Below, piece by piece: positions 43,338 through 51,428 of a DNA stretch of 64,000 nucleotides. Made by a program: the position numbers and the translations under genes. Below the pieces are notes generated by a model. The model did no database searches. It was not told where the DNA came from and was given only the letters and a program-made list of their open reading frames with translations. The stretch's first letter is position 1; each line of letters opens with the position of its first letter. This DNA comes from Streptomyces sp. TRM68416 (lineage in GTDB: Bacteria; Actinomycetota; Actinomycetes; Streptomycetales; Streptomycetaceae), in contig NZ_JACVWU010000026.1 in assembly GCF_014596915.1 (NCBI RefSeq), positions 55,306-119,305 on the forward strand. Direction: 5' to 3'.

Positions 43338-46300
43338 CTATCGGCCCGCACCGACATCGTTGCTGGGCGGTTCGTCACACGACGGCTCCCCGGTCAGCAG
43401 CCGCTCCAGCGCGGCACGGTCCGGGAGGTTCCGCGGCCGCACGACCTCGCCGCTGCGCACGTACAGGAACGCGGCGGTGACCGACTCCAGGGGCACGCCC
43501 TGCTGCTCGGCCCAGGCGAGCCGGTACACGGCGAGCTGGAGGGGGTCGGCCGTGCGAGTGCGGCTGGTCTTCCAGTCGACGATCTCGTACGTCGCCGTCT
43601 CGCCGTCGCCCTCCTTGTAGACGGCGTCGATGCGGCCCCGTACGACGCGGCCGGCGAGCGCGAGTTGGAAGGGGGTTTCGACGCGGTAGGGGGTGCGCTG
43701 GGCGTAGGCGCTGCGTTCGAAGGCGTCCTTGAGCGCCTCCAGGTCGCTTTCGTCGGCGATCTCGGCCTCGCTGCCGGGCAGTTCCTCCGGCTCCAGCATG
43801 GGCAGGGTGAGCTCCTCGAAGCGGGCCTCGACCCAGGCGTGGAAGCGGGTGCCGCGGCGGGCGGCGGGCTGGGGTGGGCGGGGCATGGGGCGGGCCAGCT
43901 CCTGGGCCAGGCCGTCGGGGTCCTCGGCGAGGCGCATCAGCTGGGTCGCGGTCAGGGAGGCGGGCAGGGGTACGTCGGTGACGTCGGCGCGGGCGCGCAG
44001 CAGCTCGCCGGTGAGGGCGTCGAGGTCGCGGTCCCAGGAGGCGACGGTGCGGGCCTCCTCCGGGGTGAGGCGGGTGAGCGCGGGTTCCGGATCGGAGGGG
44101 TGGGGGCTTGGGGCCTGCGGCTCGGGCGGTGCGGCCTGGTGGGGGACGGCCGGGCGTTCCGTGGCCCATGAGTCCCAGTCGTCGGCCTGGCCGTCCTCGA
44201 AGGGGGCGTCGAAGGGCGTGTCGAAGGGGGCGTCGTGCTCGAAAGGTCCGTCGAAGGGCACGTCGGCGGCGACGGGCTCGTCCTCGGGGGCGTCGTACAG
44301 GGCTTCGTCGTCCGGCGGCGGAGGCCAGTCCGGGTCGTCGTAGGCGTCCGGGTCGTGTCGGGCGGCGGGGTGGCCGTCCTCGTGGGAGGCGAGGTCCTCC
44401 AGGTGGGCGAGGACCGTCTCGGCCGCCGCCCGGCGTCGCGCCAGTGCCGCGTCGTCCAGGGGCAGGGGCCAGACCTGGTCGACGGTCGCCGTGTGGAGAG
44501 CCGGGTTCTCCTCGTCCTCGGCGGGCTCGTCCGCCCAGGCCTCGATCTCGCCGTGTCCAGCCGCGCAGTGGTCGTGCAGGTCCTTGAGGAAGTCGGAGGG
44601 GCCGCGCGGCCTCTTCTGGCTGGGGCCCCACCAGTGGCCCGAGCCGAGGAGCAGGGAGCGCGGGCGGGTGAAGGTGACGTAGCCGAGGCGGCGTTCCTCG
44701 GTGTGCTGGTGGTCCTTCATGGCCTCGTGGAAGGCCTTCAGGCCCCGCGCGTCCCAGGCCTCGACGTCGGGCAGGGTGTCGGCGTCGCCGCGCAGTTCGT
44801 GCGGCAGCACCTTGCCCTGGGAGGTCCACTTCTCGCGGCCCTGGCTGCTGGGGAAGGTGCCGGTGACCAGTCCGGGGACGGCGACGACGTCCCACTCCAG
44901 GCCCTTGGACTTGTGGGCGGTGAGGACCTTCACGGTGTTCTCGCCGCCCGGGAGGGCGTTGTCGAGGCCCTTCTCGTACTGGGCGGCCGTGCGCAGGAAG
45001 CCGAGGAAGGCCAGCAGGGTCGCCTCGCCGTCGCCGGCGGCGAAGGAGGCGGCGACGTCCAGGAAGTTCGACAGCGTCTCGCGGCGGCGGGCGGCCAGGG
45101 CGTGCGGGGACGCCGACAGCTCGACCTCAAGGCCGGTGACGGCGAGGACGCGGTGCAGGACGTCCATCAGCGGGTCGGACAGGGAGCGGCGCAGGTCGCG
45201 CAGTTCGGCGGCCAGGCGGGCGAACCGTACGCGCGCGTCCGGCGAGAAGGGCAGCCCGTCGTCGTCCCCGGCGCCGTCGAGCGGTGTCTCCAGGAACGTG
45301 TCGAGGGCGTCCGCGAGCGATATCACCTCGGCGGGGTCGACGCCCTCGACGGCCTCGGCGAGCCGGCGGTCCGGGTCGTCGTCGCCGTCCACGCGCGTGT
45401 GCGACACCAGCAGGCGGGCCCGGCGGCCCAGCAGGGCGAGGTCGCGCGGGCCGATGCGCCAGCGCGGTCCGGTCAGCACACGGACCAGGGAGGCGTTGGC
45501 CCCGGGGTCCTGGAGGACCTCGCAGACGGCGACGAGGTCGGCGATCTCGGGCAGGTGCAGCAGCCCGGACAGGCCGACCACCTCGACGGGGACGTCCCGG
45601 GCCACCAGTGCGCCCTGGATCTCGGCGAAGTCGGTGGCCGTACGGCACAGAACGGCGATCTCGCCGGGCGCCTTCCCGGTGTTCACGAGGTGGGCGATCG
45701 AGTCGGCGACCCAGTCGATCTCCTCGGCGTGGGTGCGCAGCAGGGCGCAGCGGACGATGCCGTCGCGTTCGGCGCCGGGCGCCGGGCGCAGGGCCTCCAC
45801 GCCCGCGTGCATCGCGCGCAGGGGCTCCGCGAGGCCGTTGGCGAGGTCCAGGAGGCGGCCGCCGCTGCGGCGGTTCTCGCTGAGGGCCTGCCGGGTGGCG
45901 GGGCGGCCGTCGGCGTGGGCGAAGTGTTCGGGGAAGTCGTCCAGGTTGGCGACGGAGGCGCCGCGCCAGCCGTAGATCGCCTGGCAGGGGTCGCCGACGG
46001 CGGTCACCGGGTGGCCTGTGCCGCCGCCGAACAGGCCCGCCAGGAGGATGCGCTGGGCCACCGAGGTGTCCTGGTACTCGTCGAGGAGGACCACGCGGAA
46101 CTCCTCGCGCAGGATGCGGCCCACCTCGGGGAGCTGCGCGAGCTGGGCCGACAGGGCGATCTGGTCGCCGAAGTCGAGCAGGTCCCGCTCGCGTTTGGCG
46201 GCCCGGTAGCGGACCACCAGGTCGGCCAGTTCGCGGCGGGCGGCGGCCGTCTCGGGGACCTTGCGCAGGTCGGCGTTGGTGAGCTTGGCGCCCTGGAGGG

Positions 46301-46913
46301 TGAGCAGGAGCCGGGCGTCGTAGGCGCGCAGGGCCTCGGGGCGTACGAGGTGCTCGGCGAGTTCGGCGTCGAGTGCGAGGAGGTCGCTGACCAGGTCCGC
46401 GAACGTGCGGGTGAGCGCCGGGTAGGGGCCCGGGGCCTCGCGCAGCACGCGCGCGGCGAGCTGGTAGCGGGTGGCGTCGGCGAGCAGGCGGGCGGTCGGT
46501 TCCAGCCCGATGCGCAGCCCGTGGTCGGTGAGGAGACGGCCCGCGAAGGCGTGGTACGTGGAGATCACCGGCTCGCCCGGCGGGTTGTCCGGGTCGATGA
46601 CGTCGGGGTCGGTGACGCCCGCCTTGATCAGCGCCGTGCGGACCCGTTCGGCGAGTTCGCCGGCGGCCTTGTTGGTGAAGGTGAGGCCGAGGACCTGCTC
46701 GGGGGCGACCTGGCCGGTGCCGACCAGCCAGACCACGCGGGCCGCCATCACCGTGGTCTTGCCCGATCCGGCGCCGGCCACGATCACCTGCGGGGCGGGC
46801 GGCGCGGTGATGCACGCCATCTGCTCCGGGGTGAACGGGATGCCCAGGAGCTCCTTGAGCTGATCGGGATCGGTGATACGTGGCGGCACCTCAGAGAGGC
46901 TAGCGGCGCGCAC
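43338..46913 (-). CDS. adnB: ATP-dependent helicase-nuclease subunit AdnB
   Basis: 1191 aa. Walker A GAGSGKTT near residue 48, motif II LLDEYQDTS, and a C-terminal RecB-type nuclease with EIVDWKTSR. With AdnA it forms the actinobacterial double-strand-break resection motor-nuclease. The middle has an acidic, Asp/Glu/Pro-rich insert of about 100 residues (DGHPAARHDPDAYDDPDW and on). Start GTG 46911-46913; a shorter start eight codons on is possible. Sixty-seven bases after adnA, so one operon. Confidence 0.93.
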   Translation of the reverse strand: MRAASLSEVPPRITDPDQLKELLGIPFTPEQMACITAPPAPQVIVAGAGSGKTTVMAARVVWLVGTGQVAPEQVLGLTFTNKAAGELAERVRTALIKAGVTDPDVIDPDNPPGEPVISTYHAFAGRLLTDHGLRIGLEPTARLLADATRYQLAARVLREAPGPYPALTRTFADLVSDLLALDAELAEHLVRPEALRAYDARLLLTLQGAKLTNADLRKVPETAAARRELADLVVRYRAAKRERDLLDFGDQIALSAQLAQLPEVGRILREEFRVVLLDEYQDTSVAQRILLAGLFGGGTGHPVTAVGDPCQAIYGWRGASVANLDDFPEHFAHADGRPATRQALSENRRSGGRLLDLANGLAEPLRAMHAGVEALRPAPGAERDGIVRCALLRTHAEEIDWVADSIAHLVNTGKAPGEIAVLCRTATDFAEIQGALVARDVPVEVVGLSGLLHLPEIADLVAVCEVLQDPGANASLVRVLTGPRWRIGPRDLALLGRRARLLVSHTRVDGDDDPDRRLAEAVEGVDPAEVISLADALDTFLETPLDGAGDDDGLPFSPDARVRFARLAAELRDLRRSLSDPLMDVLHRVLAVTGLEVELSASPHALAARRRETLSNFLDVAASFAAGDGEATLLAFLGFLRTAAQYEKGLDNALPGGENTVKVLTAHKSKGLEWDVVAVPGLVTGTFPSSQGREKWTSQGKVLPHELRGDADTLPDVEAWDARGLKAFHEAMKDHQHTEERRLGYVTFTRPRSLLLGSGHWWGPSQKRPRGPSDFLKDLHDHCAAGHGEIEAWADEPAEDEENPALHTATVDQVWPLPLDDAALARRRAAAETVLAHLEDLASHEDGHPAARHDPDAYDDPDWPPPPDDEALYDAPEDEPVAADVPFDGPFEHDAPFDTPFDAPFEDGQADDWDSWATERPAVPHQAAPPEPQAPSPHPSDPEPALTRLTPEEARTVASWDRDLDALTGELLRARADVTDVPLPASLTATQLMRLAEDPDGLAQELARPMPRPPQPAARRGTRFHAWVEARFEELTLPMLEPEELPGSEAEIADESDLEALKDAFERSAYAQRTPYRVETPFQLALAGRVVRGRIDAVYKEGDGETATYEIVDWKTSRTRTADPLQLAVYRLAWAEQQGVPLESVTAAFLYVRSGEVVRPRNLPDRAALERLLTGEPSCDEPPSNDVGAGR

Positions 46914-46980
46914 TGACAGTGGATGCCGAATCGCCTGCCGGGCCGGAAGAAGCGCTGGTCAGCACGTGTGGTGCCGTGCG

Positions 46981-49900
46981 TCACTCGACTACGTGACGTC
47001 CCTCGGGGCGCGCGCTGCACGACGCGCGGAAGGCGCAGTGCGCGCAGTGCTGGCCCGTCGTCGGCGTGAACCGCTCGTCGAGGACCTTGCCGGCGGCGGT
47101 GGCCAGCAGGTCGCCGACCCACTCCCCTTCAAGGGGCTCCTGCGCCTGCACCTTGGGCAGCGTCTCGCCGCCGTCCCGCTTGGCGGCGCCCTGCCGCAGA
47201 TGGACCAGTTCGGCGCCGCCGGGCTCCGGGCGCAGTCCGTCGAAGGCCTCGTCGACGGCGCCCTCGCGGACGGCGAGCTGGTACACGGCGAGCTGCGGGT
47301 GCCGGGCCACCTCCGCGGCGCTCGGCGCCTGCTTGCCGGTCTTGAAGTCGACGACGTAGGCGCGGCCCTCGCCGTCGGCCTCGACACGGTCCATCTGGCC
47401 GCGGATCCGCACCTCGTAGTCGCCGGCTTCGAGGGTGACGTCGAAGTCGTGCTCGCTGGCGACCGGGGTGCGGCCGGTGCGGTCGGTGACGTGCCACTTC
47501 AGGAAGCGTTCGAGCGCCACGCGCGCGTTCTCCTTCTCCTGCGCCGACTTCCACGGCGCGTCGAAGGCGAGCGCGTTCCACACGGAGTCGAGGCGCTCCA
47601 TGAGGACGGCCAGGTCGGCCGGGGTGTGTCCGGAGGCGACCTCGTCGGCGAGGACGTGCACGACGTTGCCGAAGCCCTGGGCGACGGTCGCGGGCGCGTC
47701 TGCCTTCACCTCGCGGCCCAGGAACCACTGGAGGGCGCAGGTGTTGGCGAGCTGGTCGAGGGCGCTGCCGGAGAGCACGACGGGTTGGTCGCGGTCGCGC
47801 AGCGGCACCTTGCTCTCGGTCGGCTCGAACATGCCCCACCAGCGGTAGGGGTGGGCCGAGGGGACCAGGGGGCGGCCGTCGTCGTCGGAGAGGGCGGCGA
47901 GCCGGGCCAGTCGGCGGGCGGCGGCCTCCCGCAGGGCGTCGGACACGCGCGGGTCGACCGTCGTGGCGCGCAGCTCGGCGACGAGTGCCGCGACCGACAG
48001 GGGGCGCCGCGGCCGTCCGGTGACGTCCTTGGGTTCGACGCCGAGCTCGGCGAGGAACCGGGAGGGCTGGTCGCCGTCGTCCGCGGGGGCCTTCACGGCG
48101 GTCACGACGAGGCGTTCACGCGCGCGCGTGGCGGCCACGTAGAACAGGCGGCGCTCCTCGGCGAGCAGTGCTCCCGGGGTGAGCGGTTCGGCGAGTCCGT
48201 CGCGGCCGATGCGGTCGGCTTCCAGGAGGGAGCCGCGTCGGCGCAGGTCGGGCCACAGGCCCTCCTGGACTCCCGCGACGACGACGAGGCGCCATTCGAG
48301 GCCCTTGGAGCGGTGCGCGGTCATCAGCCGGACCGCGTCGGGGCGTACGGCGCGCCGGGTGAGGGTGTCGGCGGCGATGTCCTCCGCCTCGATCTCCTCC
48401 AGGAAGTTCAGGGCGCCGCGGCCGCCGGTGCGCTCCTCGGCGCGGGCCGCGGTCGCGAACAGCGCGCAGACGGCGTCCAGGTCGCGGTCCGCGTTGCGGC
48501 CCGCCGCGCCGCCACGCCGGGCGGCGCGCTCCAGGCGGGTGGGCCAGGGCGTGCCCTCCCACAGGTCCCAGAGCGCCTCCTCGGCCGTACCGCCGCCCGC
48601 GAGGCGTTCACGGGCCTTGCGCAGCAGCGCGCCGAGGCGCTGGGCGCCACGCGCGTACGTGGGGTCGTGCGCGACCAGCCGCTCCGGCTCGGCCAGTGCG
48701 CGCGCGAGCAGTTCGTCCGAGGGCGGCGGCAGGGCGACACCGGCGGCCCGTTCCTCGTCGCGCAGAGCACGACCGAGGCGGCGCAGGTCGGCGGCGTCCA
48801 TGCCCGCGAGGGGGGAGGCGAGCAGGGTGAGAGCGGTTTCCGTGTCGAGCCAGCAGGGGGGCTCGTCCGGTGCGGCCGCGGCTTCCGGCTCGTCGTCGGC
48901 GGCGGTTTGCGTGTGGGGTCGGCGGGAGGACGTGTCCGCCTCGGCCACGGCTGCCCAGTCGCCGTCGACAGCACTCTTCGCGTCGGGCCGACGGGACGGC
49001 GCCTGCGCCGCGGCCGACTCGGCGTCGGCAGCCGTCTCCGTATCGGGCCCACGGGACGACCCGTCCGGTGCGGCCGCGGCTTCCGGCTCGCCATCGGCAG
49101 CCGTCTCCCTATCGGACCCACGGGAGGACGCCTCCGCCGCGGCCGGCTCGTCGTCGGCAGGGGCGTCCTCGGCGACGGCGGCCTCGCGCCCGTTGCCCGT
49201 CCCGGCCTCCGCCGTGGCCACCGCCCGCAGAGCCGTCAGCAGCGGTGCCACCGCCGGCTCGTGCCGCAGGGCCAGGTCGTCGCCGTCGATGTCCAGGGGG
49301 ACGCCGGCCGCCGTGAGGGCGCGGCGGACCGTCGGGATGGTGCGGGAGCCGGCGCGTACCAGGACGGCCATGTCGCGCCACGGAACGTCGTCCTCCAGGT
49401 GTGCCCTGCGCAGGATGTCGGCGATGTTGTCCAGCTCCGTGCCCGGCGTCGGGTAGGTGTACACCTCGACGCGGCCTCCGTCGCGGACGGGTGCGAGCTC
49501 CCGGTGGGCGCGGACCTTGTCCGCGGGCAGGCGGGTCAGCGGCATCCGCTGGGTGAGCAGCCGGGTCGCGGACAGCAGCGCGGCGCCGGAGCGGCGGGAG
49601 GTCCGCAGGACCGCGACGGGGGCGGGACGGCCGTCCGCGCGCGGGAAGTCGCGCGGGAACTCCAGGATGCCGTTCACGTCGGCTCCCCGGAACGCGTAGA
49701 TCGACTGGTCGGGGTCGCCGAAGGCGACGAGGGTGCGGCCCCCGCCGGCGAGCGCGTGCAGCAGCCGTACCTGGGCCGGGTCGGTGTCCTGGTACTCGTC
49801 GACGAAGACGGCGTCGTACCGGTCGGCGAGCTGCCGGGCGACCTCGGGGCGGCGGGCGAGGAGGACCGCGCGGTGGACCAGTTCGGCGTAGTCGAGCACG

Positions 49901-50598
49901 CCCTGGAGGTCGAGGACGTCGAGGTACTCGGCGAGGAAGGCGGCCGCGGCCCGCCAGTCGGGGCGGCCGATACGGCGGGCGAAGGCGTCCAGGGCGCCGG
50001 GGTCCAGGCCCAGTTCGCGGCTGCGGGCGAGGACCGCGCGGACCTCGTCGGCGAAGCCGCGGGTGGTCAGGCAGGCGCGCAGTTCGTCGGGCCAGCGCAC
50101 GTGTGCGAGGCCGAGCCGCTCCAGGTCCGGCTGTCCGGCGAGGAGCTCGCGTACGGCCACGTCCTGCTCCGGGCCCGACAGCAGCCGCAGCGGCTCCACG
50201 AACAGGTCGCTGTCCTGGTGGGCGCGGACCAGGGCGTAGCAGAAGGAGTGGAAGGTGGTCGCCCGGGGCGCGCGTGCCGCTCCTGTGCGCAGGGCCATGC
50301 GGTCGCGCAGTTCGACGGCCGCCCTGCGGCTGAACGTCAGCACCAGCACGCGCGCGGGGTCGCCGCCGCGGGCGATCCGCCGCGCCACGGACTCGACCAG
50401 TGTGGTGGTCTTCCCGGTGCCCGGACCTGCGAGAACGAGCAGCGGGCCGCTGTCGTGGTCAACCACGGAACGCTGTGCGGCGTCCAGACGAGGGGGGTCC
50501 GTGCGCTCCGGCGGGGTACGGACCAGTCGGTAAGCGCCACGGCTCCCCTGCCGCACCGGGGGGTGCGGCAGGCGCCTGGTGGAGGAAGAGGAGCTCAC
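46981..50598 (-). CDS. adnA: ATP-dependent helicase-nuclease subunit AdnA
   Basis: 1205 aa. Walker A GPGTGKTT at the start, motif II FVDEYQDTD, and a C-terminal nuclease domain with GQMDRV and VVDFKTGK. An iron-sulfur Cys set frames it: one Cys in LANTCALQWFL and HCAHCAFRASC (CxxCx5C) at the end, as in AddB-type nucleases. In the middle an in-frame minisatellite adds about 90 extra residues (see repeat). Start GTG 50596-50598; an upstream ATG at 50679 would add a Pro/His-rich stretch. First gene of adnA-adnB. Confidence 0.93.
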   Translation of the reverse strand: MSSSSSTRRLPHPPVRQGSRGAYRLVRTPPERTDPPRLDAAQRSVVDHDSGPLLVLAGPGTGKTTTLVESVARRIARGGDPARVLVLTFSRRAAVELRDRMALRTGAARAPRATTFHSFCYALVRAHQDSDLFVEPLRLLSGPEQDVAVRELLAGQPDLERLGLAHVRWPDELRACLTTRGFADEVRAVLARSRELGLDPGALDAFARRIGRPDWRAAAAFLAEYLDVLDLQGVLDYAELVHRAVLLARRPEVARQLADRYDAVFVDEYQDTDPAQVRLLHALAGGGRTLVAFGDPDQSIYAFRGADVNGILEFPRDFPRADGRPAPVAVLRTSRRSGAALLSATRLLTQRMPLTRLPADKVRAHRELAPVRDGGRVEVYTYPTPGTELDNIADILRRAHLEDDVPWRDMAVLVRAGSRTIPTVRRALTAAGVPLDIDGDDLALRHEPAVAPLLTALRAVATAEAGTGNGREAAVAEDAPADDEPAAAEASSRGSDRETAADGEPEAAAAPDGSSRGPDTETAADAESAAAQAPSRRPDAKSAVDGDWAAVAEADTSSRRPHTQTAADDEPEAAAAPDEPPCWLDTETALTLLASPLAGMDAADLRRLGRALRDEERAAGVALPPPSDELLARALAEPERLVAHDPTYARGAQRLGALLRKARERLAGGGTAEEALWDLWEGTPWPTRLERAARRGGAAGRNADRDLDAVCALFATAARAEERTGGRGALNFLEEIEAEDIAADTLTRRAVRPDAVRLMTAHRSKGLEWRLVVVAGVQEGLWPDLRRRGSLLEADRIGRDGLAEPLTPGALLAEERRLFYVAATRARERLVVTAVKAPADDGDQPSRFLAELGVEPKDVTGRPRRPLSVAALVAELRATTVDPRVSDALREAAARRLARLAALSDDDGRPLVPSAHPYRWWGMFEPTESKVPLRDRDQPVVLSGSALDQLANTCALQWFLGREVKADAPATVAQGFGNVVHVLADEVASGHTPADLAVLMERLDSVWNALAFDAPWKSAQEKENARVALERFLKWHVTDRTGRTPVASEHDFDVTLEAGDYEVRIRGQMDRVEADGEGRAYVVDFKTGKQAPSAAEVARHPQLAVYQLAVREGAVDEAFDGLRPEPGGAELVHLRQGAAKRDGGETLPKVQAQEPLEGEWVGDLLATAAGKVLDERFTPTTGQHCAHCAFRASCSARPEGRHVVE
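48896..49162 (-). repeat. in-frame minisatellite inside adnA
   Basis: Imperfect units starting at 48896, 48965, 49025 and 49094 (periods 69, 60, 69 bp, all multiples of three), each encoding about 20-23 residues like SSRGPDTETAADAES. It sits between helicase motifs and codes for a low-complexity Ala/Asp/Glu/Ser stretch. Confidence 0.85.
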
Positions 50599-50855
50599 GT
50601 GGTTCGCCGGTCCTGGAGGGTGTGCTGGTTGTCCGGCCACCGCGCGCGGAGGGCGGTGCCGGTGGGGTGACGGGGACACGTGCAGCCGACGCTACGCCGA
50701 CCGACAGTGCGGAAGCAGGACTTCCGATTCATCCCTCGGGGCTCTCGCGACACATGCGTCCCTCGACTCACGAACGTACGCCATGCCACGGACGTGCCCG
50801 TGTTCCCCCGTACGGATCACAGGCCCCACCCCGGCCCCCGCGATGGCGGAAGCTG

Positions 50856-51242
50856 TCAGGTGTGACCTTCCGCGCGCTCCCCGCCGTCCCATCGCGCCCG
50901 TCTCATGTCGAGGCGCGGCAGATGACCGTCGGCTGCCCGGCTCGCCTCCTTCAGCGGTGTGGCCTCGTCGCGGTAGTGACGAAGGGCACGCAGCTCGTGC
51001 CCGGGGAGCAGGGCGCCGTCCGCGCGGACGACACGCCACCACGGGACGGCTCCCCCGTAGAGCGCCATCACCCGGCCGACCTGGCGCGGGCCGCCCTCCC
51101 CCAGCCATTCGGCGACGTCCCCGTACGTCATGACGCGTCCCGGCGGGATCAGTTCGGCGACCTCAAGGACCCGCTCGGCGTACTCCGGCAGCGCGTCGGC
51201 GTACTCCGGGCGGGCGTCCTGCGGAAGGCTCTCCTCGCTCAT
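50856..51242 (-). CDS. alkyltransferase-like (ATL) DNA-binding protein
   Basis: 128 aa of the MGMT/Ada fold with the DNA helix-turn-helix (PPGRVMTYGDVAEWLG) but PWWRVV where active alkyltransferases have PCHRV. Loss of the Cys is the mark of ATL proteins, which bind O6-alkylguanine and hand it to nucleotide excision repair. Start ATG 51240-51242. Also found between adnA and moeZ in mycobacteria. Confidence 0.9.
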   Translation of the reverse strand: MSEESLPQDARPEYADALPEYAERVLEVAELIPPGRVMTYGDVAEWLGEGGPRQVGRVMALYGGAVPWWRVVRADGALLPGHELRALRHYRDEATPLKEASRAADGHLPRLDMRRARWDGGERAEGHT

Positions 51243-51428
51243 CCGCCCCATCCTGCCGCACCCCACCGACAATGTGACGGGCCCGTGACCCTGCGTGGCC
51301 CTCGCTCCGGGGCGGCGCTTCCGGCAGACTGTGCGCCCCCGCATGTGCACCCTGACGCCTCCGCGCGCCGGCGGGGCATGCCACCATCGTGCGGGCGGTG
51401 ACCGTTGATACGAGATCAAGAAGAGACG

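Noticed and set aside
44235..46916. A plus-strand open frame of almost 900 codons across adnB
   Set aside because: Antisense of a helicase-nuclease with clear motifs; composition Gly/Val/Arg-rich without domains.
46873..50670. A plus-strand open frame of over 1200 codons across adnA
   Set aside because: Antisense shadow; the minus frame has Walker and nuclease motifs.
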